This document shows positions 1 through 4,660 of a stretch of DNA of 6,133 nucleotides, in pieces. The notes below the pieces were generated by a model, which was given only the letters and a program-made list of their open reading frames with translations, searched no databases and was not told the origin of the DNA. The DNA lies in NCBI GenBank assembly GCA_023392225.1, contig JAEVZM010000637.1, forward strand, positions 1 through 6,133, written 5' to 3'. The translations under genes and the position numbers were made by a program. Source of the DNA: Pseudomonadota bacterium (GTDB lineage: Bacteria; Pseudomonadota; Alphaproteobacteria; Rhizobiales; Kaistiaceae). Numbering within the stretch: position 1 is the stretch's first letter; each line of letters begins with the position of its first letter.

Positions 1-1
1 C

Positions 2-163
2 GGCAAGGTCGAGGTGAGCGAGATCGATGCCCACGCGATCCAAGGCTACTATACTGGTGCTCTGGCCCGGGTGGTGGCGATGAGCGTCGCGACCCGTCTC
101 GAGGGAGATACGGTGATCATCGAGGCCATGCCGGACGCCGCAGCAGCCAGCGCGGCGGCCTGA
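2..163 (+). CDS. chpT: ChpT-like histidine phosphotransferase, C-terminal end (5' truncated)
   Basis: Only the last 53 residues and the TGA stop are inside the window; the gene starts beyond the left edge. The visible part contains a run reading roughly ID-AHAIQGYYTGALAR, then a short beta-like stretch (TRLEGDTVIIEA) and an Ala-rich tail. This matches the end of the ChpT/HPTransfase family (PF10090), whose C-terminal domain resembles a degenerate histidine-kinase ATPase domain. The phosphorylated histidine lies in the missing N-terminal part, so it cannot be checked. In the family, ChpT relays phosphate from the hybrid kinase CckA to CtrA and CpdR in the cytoplasm. The tail-to-tail position next to ctrA supports the call, because chpT and ctrA are neighbours in several Hyphomicrobiales. 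The assignment rests on a short fragment plus context. Confidence 0.75.
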   Translation, partial: GKVEVSEIDAHAIQGYYTGALARVVAMSVATRLEGDTVIIEAMPDAAAASAAA

Positions 164-178
164 ACGCGAGAAGAACGG

Positions 179-219
179 CCGGCCGAAAGGCCGGAACGCG
201 GCTTCGCGGGCCGCGTTCC
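179..219. terminator. Tandem hairpins between convergent chpT and ctrA, probable bidirectional terminator
   Basis: Two inverted repeats fill the gap between the convergent stops. The first is a 6-bp stem CCGGCC/GGCCGG (179-184, 189-194) closed by a GAAA tetraloop. The second is a perfect 10-bp stem GGAACGCGGC/GCCGCGTTCC (193-202, 210-219) with a 7-nt loop. They share bases 193-194, so the full stems cannot both form at once. No clean T-tract follows on the plus strand. On the minus strand the second stem is followed by the first and then a short T-rich stretch. The role as terminator is inferred from position and stem strength. Confidence 0.6.
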
Positions 220-257
220 CTTCCAGGATTTGATGGCACCGGGGTGGTCGCAGCGCC

Positions 258-959
258 TCAGGCGCTCTCGCGGACGTCCTGTTCCTCGGGCTCGCGCAGC
301 ACGTAGCCGCGACCCCAGACCGTCTCGATGTAGTTCTGGCCGCTGGTGGCCGAGGCGAGCTTCTTGCGGAGCTTGCAGATGAAGACGTCGATGATCTTCA
401 GCTCCGGCTCGTCCATGCCGCCGTAGAGATGGTTCAGGAACATCTCCTTGGTGAGGGTCGTCCCCTTCCTGAGCGAAAGGAGCTCCAGCATCTGGTACTC
501 CTTGCCGGTCAGGTGGACCCGCTGGCCGTGGACCTCGACCGTCTTGGTGTCGAGATTGACCGTGAGGTCGCCGGTGACGATGACCGACTGGGCGTGGCCT
601 TTGGACCGGCGGACGATCGCATGAATGCGCGCCACCAGTTCGTCCTTGTGAAACGGCTTGGTCAGGTAGTCGTCTGCGCCGAATCCAAGGCCACGGACTT
701 TGTCCTCGATCCCGGCGAGGCCGGAAAGGATGAGGATGGGTGTCTTGACCTTCGAGACGCGGAGCGTCCGCAGCACCTCATATCCCGACATGTCGGGGAG
801 GTTCAGGTCCAGAAGGATAATGTCGTAGTCGTAGAGCTTGCCAAGATCGACACCCTCCTCACCGAGGTCGGTGGTGTAGACATTGAAACTCTCCGACTTG
901 AGCATCAGCTCGATGCTCTGCGCGGTTGCGCTGTCGTCTTCGATCAGTAGCACTCGCAT
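258..959 (-). CDS. ctrA: Cell-cycle response regulator CtrA
   Basis: This is an OmpR/PhoB-type response regulator of 233 residues, the usual CtrA length. The receiver domain covers about residues 1-118, with the acidic pocket E7-D8-D9, phospho-acceptor D51, S79 and K101. A winged-helix DNA-binding domain follows at about 125-222, ending in the typical ETVWGRGYVLREP strand. The sequence is CtrA-like throughout. In the family, CtrA~P binds TTAA-N7-TTAA or TTAACCAT-type sites, activating division, flagellar and methylase genes and in Caulobacter silencing the origin. The ATG at 959 is preceded by a strong Shine-Dalgarno AGGGGGA (971 to 965) with a 5-nt spacer. The upstream region is rich in CtrA-box-like motifs and GANTC sites, which suggests autoregulation and methylation-linked timing. 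The C-terminus ends RESA, with one terminal alanine rather than the AA pair tied to ClpXP proteolysis in Caulobacter. Confidence 0.97.
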   Translation of the reverse strand: MRVLLIEDDSATAQSIELMLKSESFNVYTTDLGEEGVDLGKLYDYDIILLDLNLPDMSGYEVLRTLRVSKVKTPILILSGLAGIEDKVRGLGFGADDYLTKPFHKDELVARIHAIVRRSKGHAQSVIVTGDLTVNLDTKTVEVHGQRVHLTGKEYQMLELLSLRKGTTLTKEMFLNHLYGGMDEPELKIIDVFICKLRKKLASATSGQNYIETVWGRGYVLREPEEQDVRESA

Positions 960-981
960 GCCAATCCCCCTGGCCTGCCCT

Positions 982-999
982 TCGGGTATGGTGACCCGA
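982..999 (-). repeat. Small hairpin in the ctrA 5' leader
   Basis: A perfect 6-bp inverted repeat, TCGGGT/ACCCGA (982-987 and 994-999) with a 6-nt loop, lies 23 to 40 nt upstream of the ctrA start codon. It would sit in the leader of any transcript beginning at the candidate promoter near 1029-1057. It does not cover the Shine-Dalgarno. Function is unknown; a role in mRNA stability or translation is possible but untested. Confidence 0.3.
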
Positions 1000-1028
1000 C
1001 CGCCCCGGCCATCATCACCAAGAGAGGG

Positions 1029-1064
1029 TTAACCTCGACTCGCACGCTACACGTCAATGGTTAA
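1029..1064 (-). promoter_or_regulatory. Candidate ctrA promoter with abutting CtrA half-site
   Basis: Reading leftwards, an exact TTAACCAT CtrA half-site (1064 to 1057) runs directly into TTGACG (1057 to 1052), a good -35 element. Seventeen bases further on comes GGTTAA (1034 to 1029), a poor match to TATAAT. This weak -10 overlaps the palindrome GGTTAACC (1027-1034), itself another CtrA-like half-site. A CtrA site at the edge of the -35 and another over the -10 would suit autoregulation, with activation from one site and repression from the other. Promoter geometry is inferred; no start site is known. Confidence 0.5.
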
Positions 1065-1223
1065 CAAACACTGATTCGGCAGCACAAGCGGATTAACAGA
1101 AATTATCGGCTCTTTGCCGCATTTATCTGAATTTTCGGACAATTCTCCGCGTTTGGATCCTCTTAACCAGCTTGAGAAAACCCGGCTAAGTGATTCAAGA
1201 GACTCACGAAGAACCGCTGATTC
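1037..1223. promoter_or_regulatory. Cluster of five GANTC (CcrM-type) methylation sites upstream of ctrA
   Basis: GANTC occurs at 1037-1041 (GACTC), 1073-1077 (GATTC), 1192-1196 (GATTC), 1201-1205 (GACTC) and 1219-1223 (GATTC). In alphaproteobacteria this is the recognition sequence of the cell-cycle methylase CcrM. Hemimethylation after fork passage is known to regulate ctrA in Caulobacter. The first site lies between the proposed -35 and -10 of ctrA. Outside this region and the divK leader I found only two GANTC sites in the window, at 681-685 and 1932-1936. Confidence 0.6.
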
Positions 1224-1235
1224 CGAAGGTTCGGG

Positions 1236-1250
1236 TTTACGGTGAATTAA
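1236..1250. promoter_or_regulatory. Candidate full CtrA box TTTA-N7-TTAA
   Basis: TTTA at 1236-1239 and TTAA at 1247-1250 are separated by exactly seven bases. This differs by one base from the classic TTAA-N7-TTAA CtrA box. It is the best full-length box in the region. It lies about 120 bp upstream of fliJ, between an imperfect palindrome CCGAA-GG-TTCGG (1223-1234) and the palindrome GGTCGACC (1253-1260). Which gene it serves is unclear. Confidence 0.45.
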
Positions 1251-1320
1251 GTGGTCGACCCCCATGATTAACGCGAGACGTAAACGAAAGGTTACCGCCA
1301 GAGCGAGAAGGGGCGGTGTG

Positions 1321-1341
1321 GGAGGCAGTTAGCGCGCCTCC
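1321..1341 (+). repeat. Hairpin in the fliJ leader
   Basis: GGAGGC (1321-1326) and GCCTCC (1336-1341) form a perfect 6-bp stem with a 9-nt loop, ending 28 nt before the fliJ start codon. The left arm contains a Shine-Dalgarno-like GGAGG that is not followed by a start codon, while the real ribosome site (1356-1363) is left free. It could affect mRNA stability or act as a translational control element. This is a structural observation only. Confidence 0.3.
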
Positions 1342-1369
1342 TTGGACAGGGGCGTAAGGGGAGTGTGCG

Positions 1370-1753
1370 TTGGCTATCAAGGCGCGTGACGGCATGGTCA
1401 GGTTGAAGCGTTTCCAGGTTCGCGAGAAACGGCGGCAGGTAGCGCAGATCGAGGGCATGATCGCCGAGTTCGAGCGCATGGCGCGGGACCTCAACGATCA
1501 GGTGGTCGCCGAGCAGGAGCGGAGCGGCATCCGCGATAGTGCCCACTTCGCCTATCCAACCTTCGCGAGGGCGGCGACCCAGCGTCGGGACAACCTCCTC
1601 GCCTCGGTCGAGGATCTCAAGGGACAGCTCGCGGCCGCGGTCGCCGAGTGCACCGAGGCCGAGCAGGAGCTCGAGAAGATGGAAGCGCTGGCCGAGCGCG
1701 ACCAGAACCGCGCTCCGGAGACCCCGCCCGCCCGGGCGAACGGGGGGCACTGA
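1370..1753 (+). CDS. fliJ: Flagellar export chaperone/stalk protein FliJ
   Basis: The product is a 127-residue, highly charged, almost wholly alpha-helical protein with heptad-like coiled coil from about residue 12 to 112. It carries the pattern VRLKRFQVREKRRQVAQIE near the N-terminus and RQRRDNLLA-like helices in the middle, typical of alphaproteobacterial FliJ. In flagellar type III export, FliJ sits as a stalk in the FliI ATPase ring, links it to FlhA and helps recycle export chaperones. I chose the TTG start at 1370 because a strong AAGGGGAG ribosome site (1356-1363) lies 6 nt upstream and because family members start just before the KxRD segment seen here at residues 4-7. An ATG at 1394 is possible but would cut this segment. 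The gene stands alone, divergent from ctrA, with no fliI in view; its placement suggests CtrA control. Confidence 0.85.
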   Translation: MAIKARDGMVRLKRFQVREKRRQVAQIEGMIAEFERMARDLNDQVVAEQERSGIRDSAHFAYPTFARAATQRRDNLLASVEDLKGQLAAAVAECTEAEQELEKMEALAERDQNRAPETPPARANGGH

Positions 1754-1760
1754 CGCCCGC

Positions 1761-2384
1761 CTAGGTCTTGCCGGGCTCGATCAGCGCGACGTGCCGGCCC
1801 GCCGAGCGTGGGATGTGGCCGGTCAGGCGCGGATCGTCGGTGACCTCGATTGCGAGCTTGTACGGGACGAAGCCGGCCCGGAGGTAGAACGGCACCGCGG
1901 CCGGATGGTCGAAGGTGCAGGTGTGCAGCCAGACTCGGCGCACGCCCGGGCCGAACGCCGCCTCGAGCGTCCGGTCCATGAGGAAGCGCCCTGCTCCCGT
2001 GCCGGTCTCCGACGGGACCACGCCGAAAAAGGCGATCTCGACCTCGCCGGCCGTCCGCCGGTCGAGCTGGGCGATGCCGACGGTCGTGCCGTCTCGCTCG
2101 AGGACGTAGAAGTCCATGCCCGGATCGGCGAGGATCGCGGCGAGCTTCGCCTCAGCCATGACCAGCGGCGAGAACCACAGCCAATCCTCGCCGATCGCCC
2201 GGATGGTGGCGCGAAACCAGCCGGTATCGGGCGCGGCGCGGCGCCGGAACGCGAGATCGGTTCGTGCCGGTCCCGTCCCGGTCGGCGCCGGCGGTGCCGT
2301 CATCTCGAGATAGGTGACGATGTTGGCGATCTTGCCGGGCGGCAGGTCGGTGTAGCCGTCGAGGCTGATTTCGAGCGTATCCAT
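1761..2384 (-). CDS. GNAT-family N-acetyltransferase
   Basis: A 207-residue protein with the GNAT fold in its second half. Strand 4 and the acetyl-CoA loop lie at about residues 114-140, with ETGTGAG (126-132) as a form of the Q/RxxGxG/A motif. The motif B region follows with H160-PAAVPFYLRAGF (to 172), the usual place where the protein meets acetyl-CoA. Such enzymes move acetyl from acetyl-CoA to an amine; the substrate cannot be told. The N-terminal ~55 residues may be substrate-specific. The start at 2384 has an AGGAG ribosome site (2396 to 2392) at 7-nt spacing; the same frame remains open for 33 more codons upstream, but that stretch is Arg-rich and without a comparable ribosome site. 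It converges on fliJ with a 7-nt gap and is divergent from divK. Confidence 0.8.
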   Translation of the reverse strand: MDTLEISLDGYTDLPPGKIANIVTYLEMTAPPAPTGTGPARTDLAFRRRAAPDTGWFRATIRAIGEDWLWFSPLVMAEAKLAAILADPGMDFYVLERDGTTVGIAQLDRRTAGEVEIAFFGVVPSETGTGAGRFLMDRTLEAAFGPGVRRVWLHTCTFDHPAAVPFYLRAGFVPYKLAIEVTDDPRLTGHIPRSAGRHVALIEPGKT

Positions 2385-2456
2385 GGCGATGCTCCTAGCG
2401 CGTTTCGCGCGTGGCGAGAACGGCTGAGGCGCGACGCCGGCAAGCTGAACCTTCGC

Positions 2457-2563
2457 GAATCGGCAGCGTTTGTCTTTTGCCAACGAATCGCAGCTACTGT
2501 GAACGCTTGAGAAGCGCGCGGGCCGCCGCTGGCCGCGCCGTCCGGCATCCGGAATCAGGATTC
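2457..2563. promoter_or_regulatory. Four GANTC sites in the divK leader
   Basis: GANTC occurs at 2457-2461, 2485-2489, 2552-2556 and 2559-2563. The first two lie in near-repeats beginning CGAATCG, 28 bp apart. The last two form an inverted pair GAATC-AG-GATTC that ends directly at the divK ATG and overlaps its weak ribosome site AGGA (2557-2560). Just before it is a small hairpin TCCGG-CAT-CCGGA (2541-2553). No TTAA is present. This suggests methylation-linked rather than simple CtrA-box control of divK. Confidence 0.55.
2470..2500 (+). promoter_or_regulatory. Possible divK promoter
   Basis: TTGTCT (2470-2475) could serve as a -35. GCTACT (2493-2498), 17 bases further on, resembles the GCTA-type -10 seen in alphaproteobacterial housekeeping promoters. 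The second GANTC site (2485-2489) falls in the spacer. The match is moderate and no transcript start is known. Confidence 0.35.
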
Positions 2564-2935
2564 ATGCCCAAGACCGTGCTGGTCGTGGAAGACAACGAGC
2601 TCAACATGAAGCTCTTCCACGACCTCCTCGAAGGGATCGGCTACAAGACCGTCGAGACGCGCAACGGGCTCGAAGCGATCGACCTTGCCCGAAAACACCG
2701 GCCGGACCTGATCCTCATGGACATCCAGCTCCCGGAGGTGTCGGGGCTCGAGGTGACCAAGTGGCTCAAGGAAGACGACGAGCTGCGCTCGATCCCGGTC
2801 ATCGCCGTCACCGCCTTCGCCATGAAGGGCGACGAGGAGCGCATCCGCCAGGGCGGCTGCGAGGCCTACATGTCGAAGCCGATCTCGGTGGGGAAGTTCA
2901 TCGAGACGGTGAAGACCTATCTGGGCGACGCCTGA
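2564..2935 (+). CDS. divK: Single-domain response regulator DivK
   Basis: A stand-alone receiver domain of 123 residues, close to the family's usual length. It has acidic residues E9-D10, phospho-acceptor D53, T83 and K105, and shows the hallmark DivK stretches EDNELNMKLFHDLLE, MDIQLPE-SGLEVTKWLKEDDEL and AFAMKGDEERIR. D90, the position altered in a classic Caulobacter divK mutant, is present. In the family, DivK is phosphorylated by DivJ and dephosphorylated by PleC; DivK~P acts through DivL to turn CckA from kinase to phosphatase, lowering CtrA~P and CpdR~P. The frame stays open 51 codons upstream, but ATG 2564 is chosen because the conserved domain begins there; its ribosome site AGGA is close (3 nt) and weak. 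PleD, the usual downstream partner, is absent; the next gene is convergent. Confidence 0.95.
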   Translation: MPKTVLVVEDNELNMKLFHDLLEGIGYKTVETRNGLEAIDLARKHRPDLILMDIQLPEVSGLEVTKWLKEDDELRSIPVIAVTAFAMKGDEERIRQGGCEAYMSKPISVGKFIETVKTYLGDA

Positions 2936-2946
2936 GCCCTCAGGGC
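2931..2946. repeat. Inverted repeat across the two stop codons of convergent genes
   Basis: CCTGAG-CC-CTCAGG (2931-2944) is a perfect palindromic arrangement that includes the divK TGA and the TGA of the opposing gene. An overlapping form is GCCC-TCA-GGGC (2936-2946). The gap between the genes is only 4 nt. It might act as a weak two-way terminator, but the stem is short and there is no T-tract. Confidence 0.3.
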
Positions 2947-3686
2947 AGCACCGACCACGGCTTCGGCATCAGCACCCAGCGGCCATTGACATGGATCAGG
3001 CCGTCGAAGGCCATGCCCAGCGTCTCGCCGGGCTCGACGAACTTGAAACGGGCGATCGGCACGTCGGACACGAAGTACTCCAGCACCTCGCGGTAGCCGC
3101 CGGGGAAGTCGGCCAGCACCGGGTCGCCGCGCTTGAGCGCCGCCGTGGTGGTGAAGGTCGAGAGCAGTTGCGTCTGGCCCGGCGTCGGCGCAATCGCCGC
3201 GCCGGGCGCGAAGAGCCCCTCGTAGTGCGCGATCAGCCGCCCTGCCAGCGGCTCGCCGTAGACGGCGCGCACGTCCTCCGCCGTCGGCTTGAGGGCGAGC
3301 GTCATCGCCCCGTGGTCGGCCGCGGGATCGAAGAACCGGTCGAGCAGCGCCCGCCCCTCGCCCGCCACCTGCGGCTCGGAGGACCGCTCCATGCCGGCGA
3401 TCGCCTCGGCGATGTCGATCAGCCGGGTCTCCGGCGCCGCGGCGCAGCGCCCGCGCAGCACCTCGCGCATCTTGGCGAGGTTGTCGGCGGTGACGCGATG
3501 CGCCTCGCCGGTCGCCGCGTCGAGATAGCCGAACGCCCAGAACCCCACCGCCACCTCGGGCACGCCGCTGTCCTCGGCCAGAACCCTCCCGCAGGGCGCG
3601 ATCGGATCGAGCGTCCCGTCGGCGGCCAGGAGGGGCGTCGCCGCGAGAGCGAGCGCTGACACGGCAATGGCAAGCGGCTTGCGCAT
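2940..3686 (-). CDS. Secreted protein with HdeA-like N-terminal region and uncharacterised C-terminal domain
   Basis: A 248-residue protein with a clear Sec signal peptide (residues 1-22, MRKP then a Leu/Ala core, AxA-like cleavage before DG). Residues 30-97 look like an HdeA/HdeB-type acid-chaperone fold: C32, then VGFWAFGYLD (W50), a helix, and C81 followed by a proline four residues on. C32 and C81 are the only cysteines and could form the family's disulfide. Residues 115-248 form a second domain ending in FKFVEPGETLGMAFDGL and VNGRW-LMPKPW, which I do not assign to a family. HdeA proteins protect periplasmic proteins at low pH; whether this one does is unknown. ATG 3686 is chosen for its signal peptide and for GGAGAG (3697 to 3692) at 5 nt. 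The frame opens 11 codons earlier without support. Confidence 0.7.
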   Translation of the reverse strand: MRKPLAIAVSALALAATPLLAADGTLDPIAPCGRVLAEDSGVPEVAVGFWAFGYLDAATGEAHRVTADNLAKMREVLRGRCAAAPETRLIDIAEAIAGMERSSEPQVAGEGRALLDRFFDPAADHGAMTLALKPTAEDVRAVYGEPLAGRLIAHYEGLFAPGAAIAPTPGQTQLLSTFTTTAALKRGDPVLADFPGGYREVLEYFVSDVPIARFKFVEPGETLGMAFDGLIHVNGRWVLMPKPWSVLP

Positions 3687-3709
3687 TCGGGCTCTCCGGT
3701 CGGAAGGCA

Positions 3710-3739
3710 ACGCTAGCACCCGCTTTCCGCGAGTGTCAA
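3710..3739 (-). promoter_or_regulatory. Promoter for the HdeA-like gene
   Basis: On the minus strand a perfect TTGACA (3739 to 3734) is followed after 18 bases by TAGCGT (3715 to 3710), within GCTAGCG. It lies just upstream of the GGAGAG ribosome site. It is a good sigma-70-type match at the -35 and moderate at the -10. Confidence 0.5.
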
Positions 3740-3759
3740 AGACCCGGACATCCCGGGGT

Positions 3760-3787
3760 TTGACGGCGGACCGGCCTGCCCTACCAT
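3760..3787 (+). promoter_or_regulatory. Promoter for the DUF1194 gene
   Basis: TTGACG (3760-3765), a 16-bp spacer and TACCAT (3782-3787) form a reasonable sigma-70-type promoter 37 nt before the start codon. It faces away from the neighbouring minus-strand promoter, and the two -35 elements form an inverted repeat. Confidence 0.5.
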
Positions 3788-3823
3788 TGCCTTTCAGGGA
3801 GGAAGCGGACCGGGAGGGCGGAC

Positions 3824-4657
3824 ATGGAGGTCGGCCGGATGCACCACGGAACGCTCGCGGCCTGCCTGCTCGGCATGACGCTGCTCGGTGCCGCGCCCGC
3901 GGCAGCGCAGGTCGATGTCGACCTCGAGCTGGTCCTCGCCGTCGATATCTCGCGCTCGATGGACCTCGATGAGCAGCAGCTGCAACGCGACGGCTATGTC
4001 GCGGCCCTCCGCCATCCGGAGGTGATGCAGGCGATCCAGTCGGGACTAACCGGGACGATTGCGGTCACCTATGTCGAGTGGGCCGGCCCGTTCCAGCAGG
4101 CGGTCGTGGTGCCGTGGACCATCGTCTCCGAGACCGCCGAAGCCGAAGCCTTTGCCGCCACGCTGGCGGCCGTGCCGCTGGCGCGGGAGCGCGGCACCTC
4201 GATCTCGGAGGGCCTCGCCTTCTCGGCCAGCCTGTTTCCCGCGACCGGCGCACGCGGCGCGCGCCGCGCCATCGACGTCTCCGGCGACGGGCCGAACAAC
4301 TTGGGACCGGCGGTGGTGCCGGTGCGCGACCGCATCGTCGCCGAGGGCATCACCATCAACGGCCAGCCGATCATGCTCAAGACCGTCTTCTCCTACGGTC
4401 CCTACAACATCCCCGATCTCGACGTGTACTACGAGGACTGCGTCATCGGCGGGCCGGGCGCGTTCATGATCACCGTCGACGACATGAGCCGTTTCGCCGT
4501 CGCGGTGCGGAGGAAGCTGGTGCTCGAGATCGCCGGCCGCCTGCCCGAGCCGCGGCTGATCCAGGCGGCGGCCTTCCAGGCGCCACCGCGGATCGACTGC
4601 CTGATCGGGGAAAAGCAGCGAAGCCGCTGGCTCTACGAGGATCCGGGGCGGAACTAG
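3824..4657 (+). CDS. Secreted DUF1194 / von Willebrand factor A-like protein
   Basis: A 277-residue protein with a signal peptide ending in APAAAQ at about residue 29, then a von Willebrand A-like domain of the DUF1194 type (PF06707). The metal-ion adhesion site DxSxS is intact as D41-I-S-R-S45, with T125 as the likely third element and D151-V-S-G-D155 as the next acidic strand. The stretch VTYVEWAGPFQQ is typical of DUF1194. C206 and C259 may pair in the periplasm. The family's function is unknown; MIDAS-bearing A domains usually bind a protein partner through Mg2+. Two starts are credible: ATG 3824 (GGGAGGG at 5 nt) and ATG 3839 (GGAGGT, 3827-3832, at 6 nt). The latter drops the acidic MEVGR and gives a cleaner signal peptide beginning MHH. 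The stop is 3 nt from the stop of the convergent gene. Confidence 0.85.
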   Translation: MEVGRMHHGTLAACLLGMTLLGAAPAAAQVDVDLELVLAVDISRSMDLDEQQLQRDGYVAALRHPEVMQAIQSGLTGTIAVTYVEWAGPFQQAVVVPWTIVSETAEAEAFAATLAAVPLARERGTSISEGLAFSASLFPATGARGARRAIDVSGDGPNNLGPAVVPVRDRIVAEGITINGQPIMLKTVFSYGPYNIPDLDVYYEDCVIGGPGAFMITVDDMSRFAVAVRRKLVLEIAGRLPEPRLIQAAAFQAPPRIDCLIGEKQRSRWLYEDPGRN

Positions 4658-4660
4658 AGC

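Larger units (their letters stand above)
1028..1272. promoter_or_regulatory. ctrA-fliJ intergenic control region with TTAA (CtrA-box) array
   Basis: The 410-bp gap at 960-1369 has no convincing gene. Its centre is AT-richer than the flanks (about 46% GC by hand count over 1081-1260). It holds six TTAA tetramers, at 1029, 1061, 1093, 1163, 1247 and 1268, and I found no other TTAA in the window. Five read TTAAC on the plus strand. Matches to the 8-mer TTAACCAT are exact at 1057-1064 (minus), and seven of eight at 1025-1032 (minus), 1163-1170 (plus) and 1264-1271 (minus). The array lies between ctrA and the flagellar gene fliJ, both plausible CtrA targets. CtrA binding is inferred from known motifs. 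Confidence 0.65.

Noticed and set aside
1129..1149. Small inverted repeats (GAATT/AATTC and CGGA/TCCG) in the ctrA upstream region
   Set aside because: The arms are only 4-5 bp in AT-richer DNA and well within chance; no link to a known operator.
1047..1265. 72-codon minus-strand open frame in the ctrA-fliJ gap
   Set aside because: It lies over the TTAA and GANTC sites, has low-complexity Ser/Leu-rich sequence with no family resemblance, and no good ribosome site. It is most likely an accident of AT-richer DNA.
1722..1745. GC-rich inverted repeat at the 3' end of fliJ as a terminator
   Set aside because: The stem CCCCG/CGGGG lies inside the coding sequence, is short and has no T-tract; the C/G runs fit ordinary Pro/Arg codons.
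1539..2510. 323-codon plus-strand open frame across fliJ and the GNAT gene
   Set aside because: It is an Arg/Pro-rich product of GC-rich DNA, antisense to the GNAT gene and overlapping fliJ in another frame; no domain pattern.
2411..2563. 51-codon N-terminal extension of DivK
   Set aside because: It is Arg/Ala-rich and non-conserved in character, and covers the leader with the GANTC sites. The receiver domain starts at ATG 2564.
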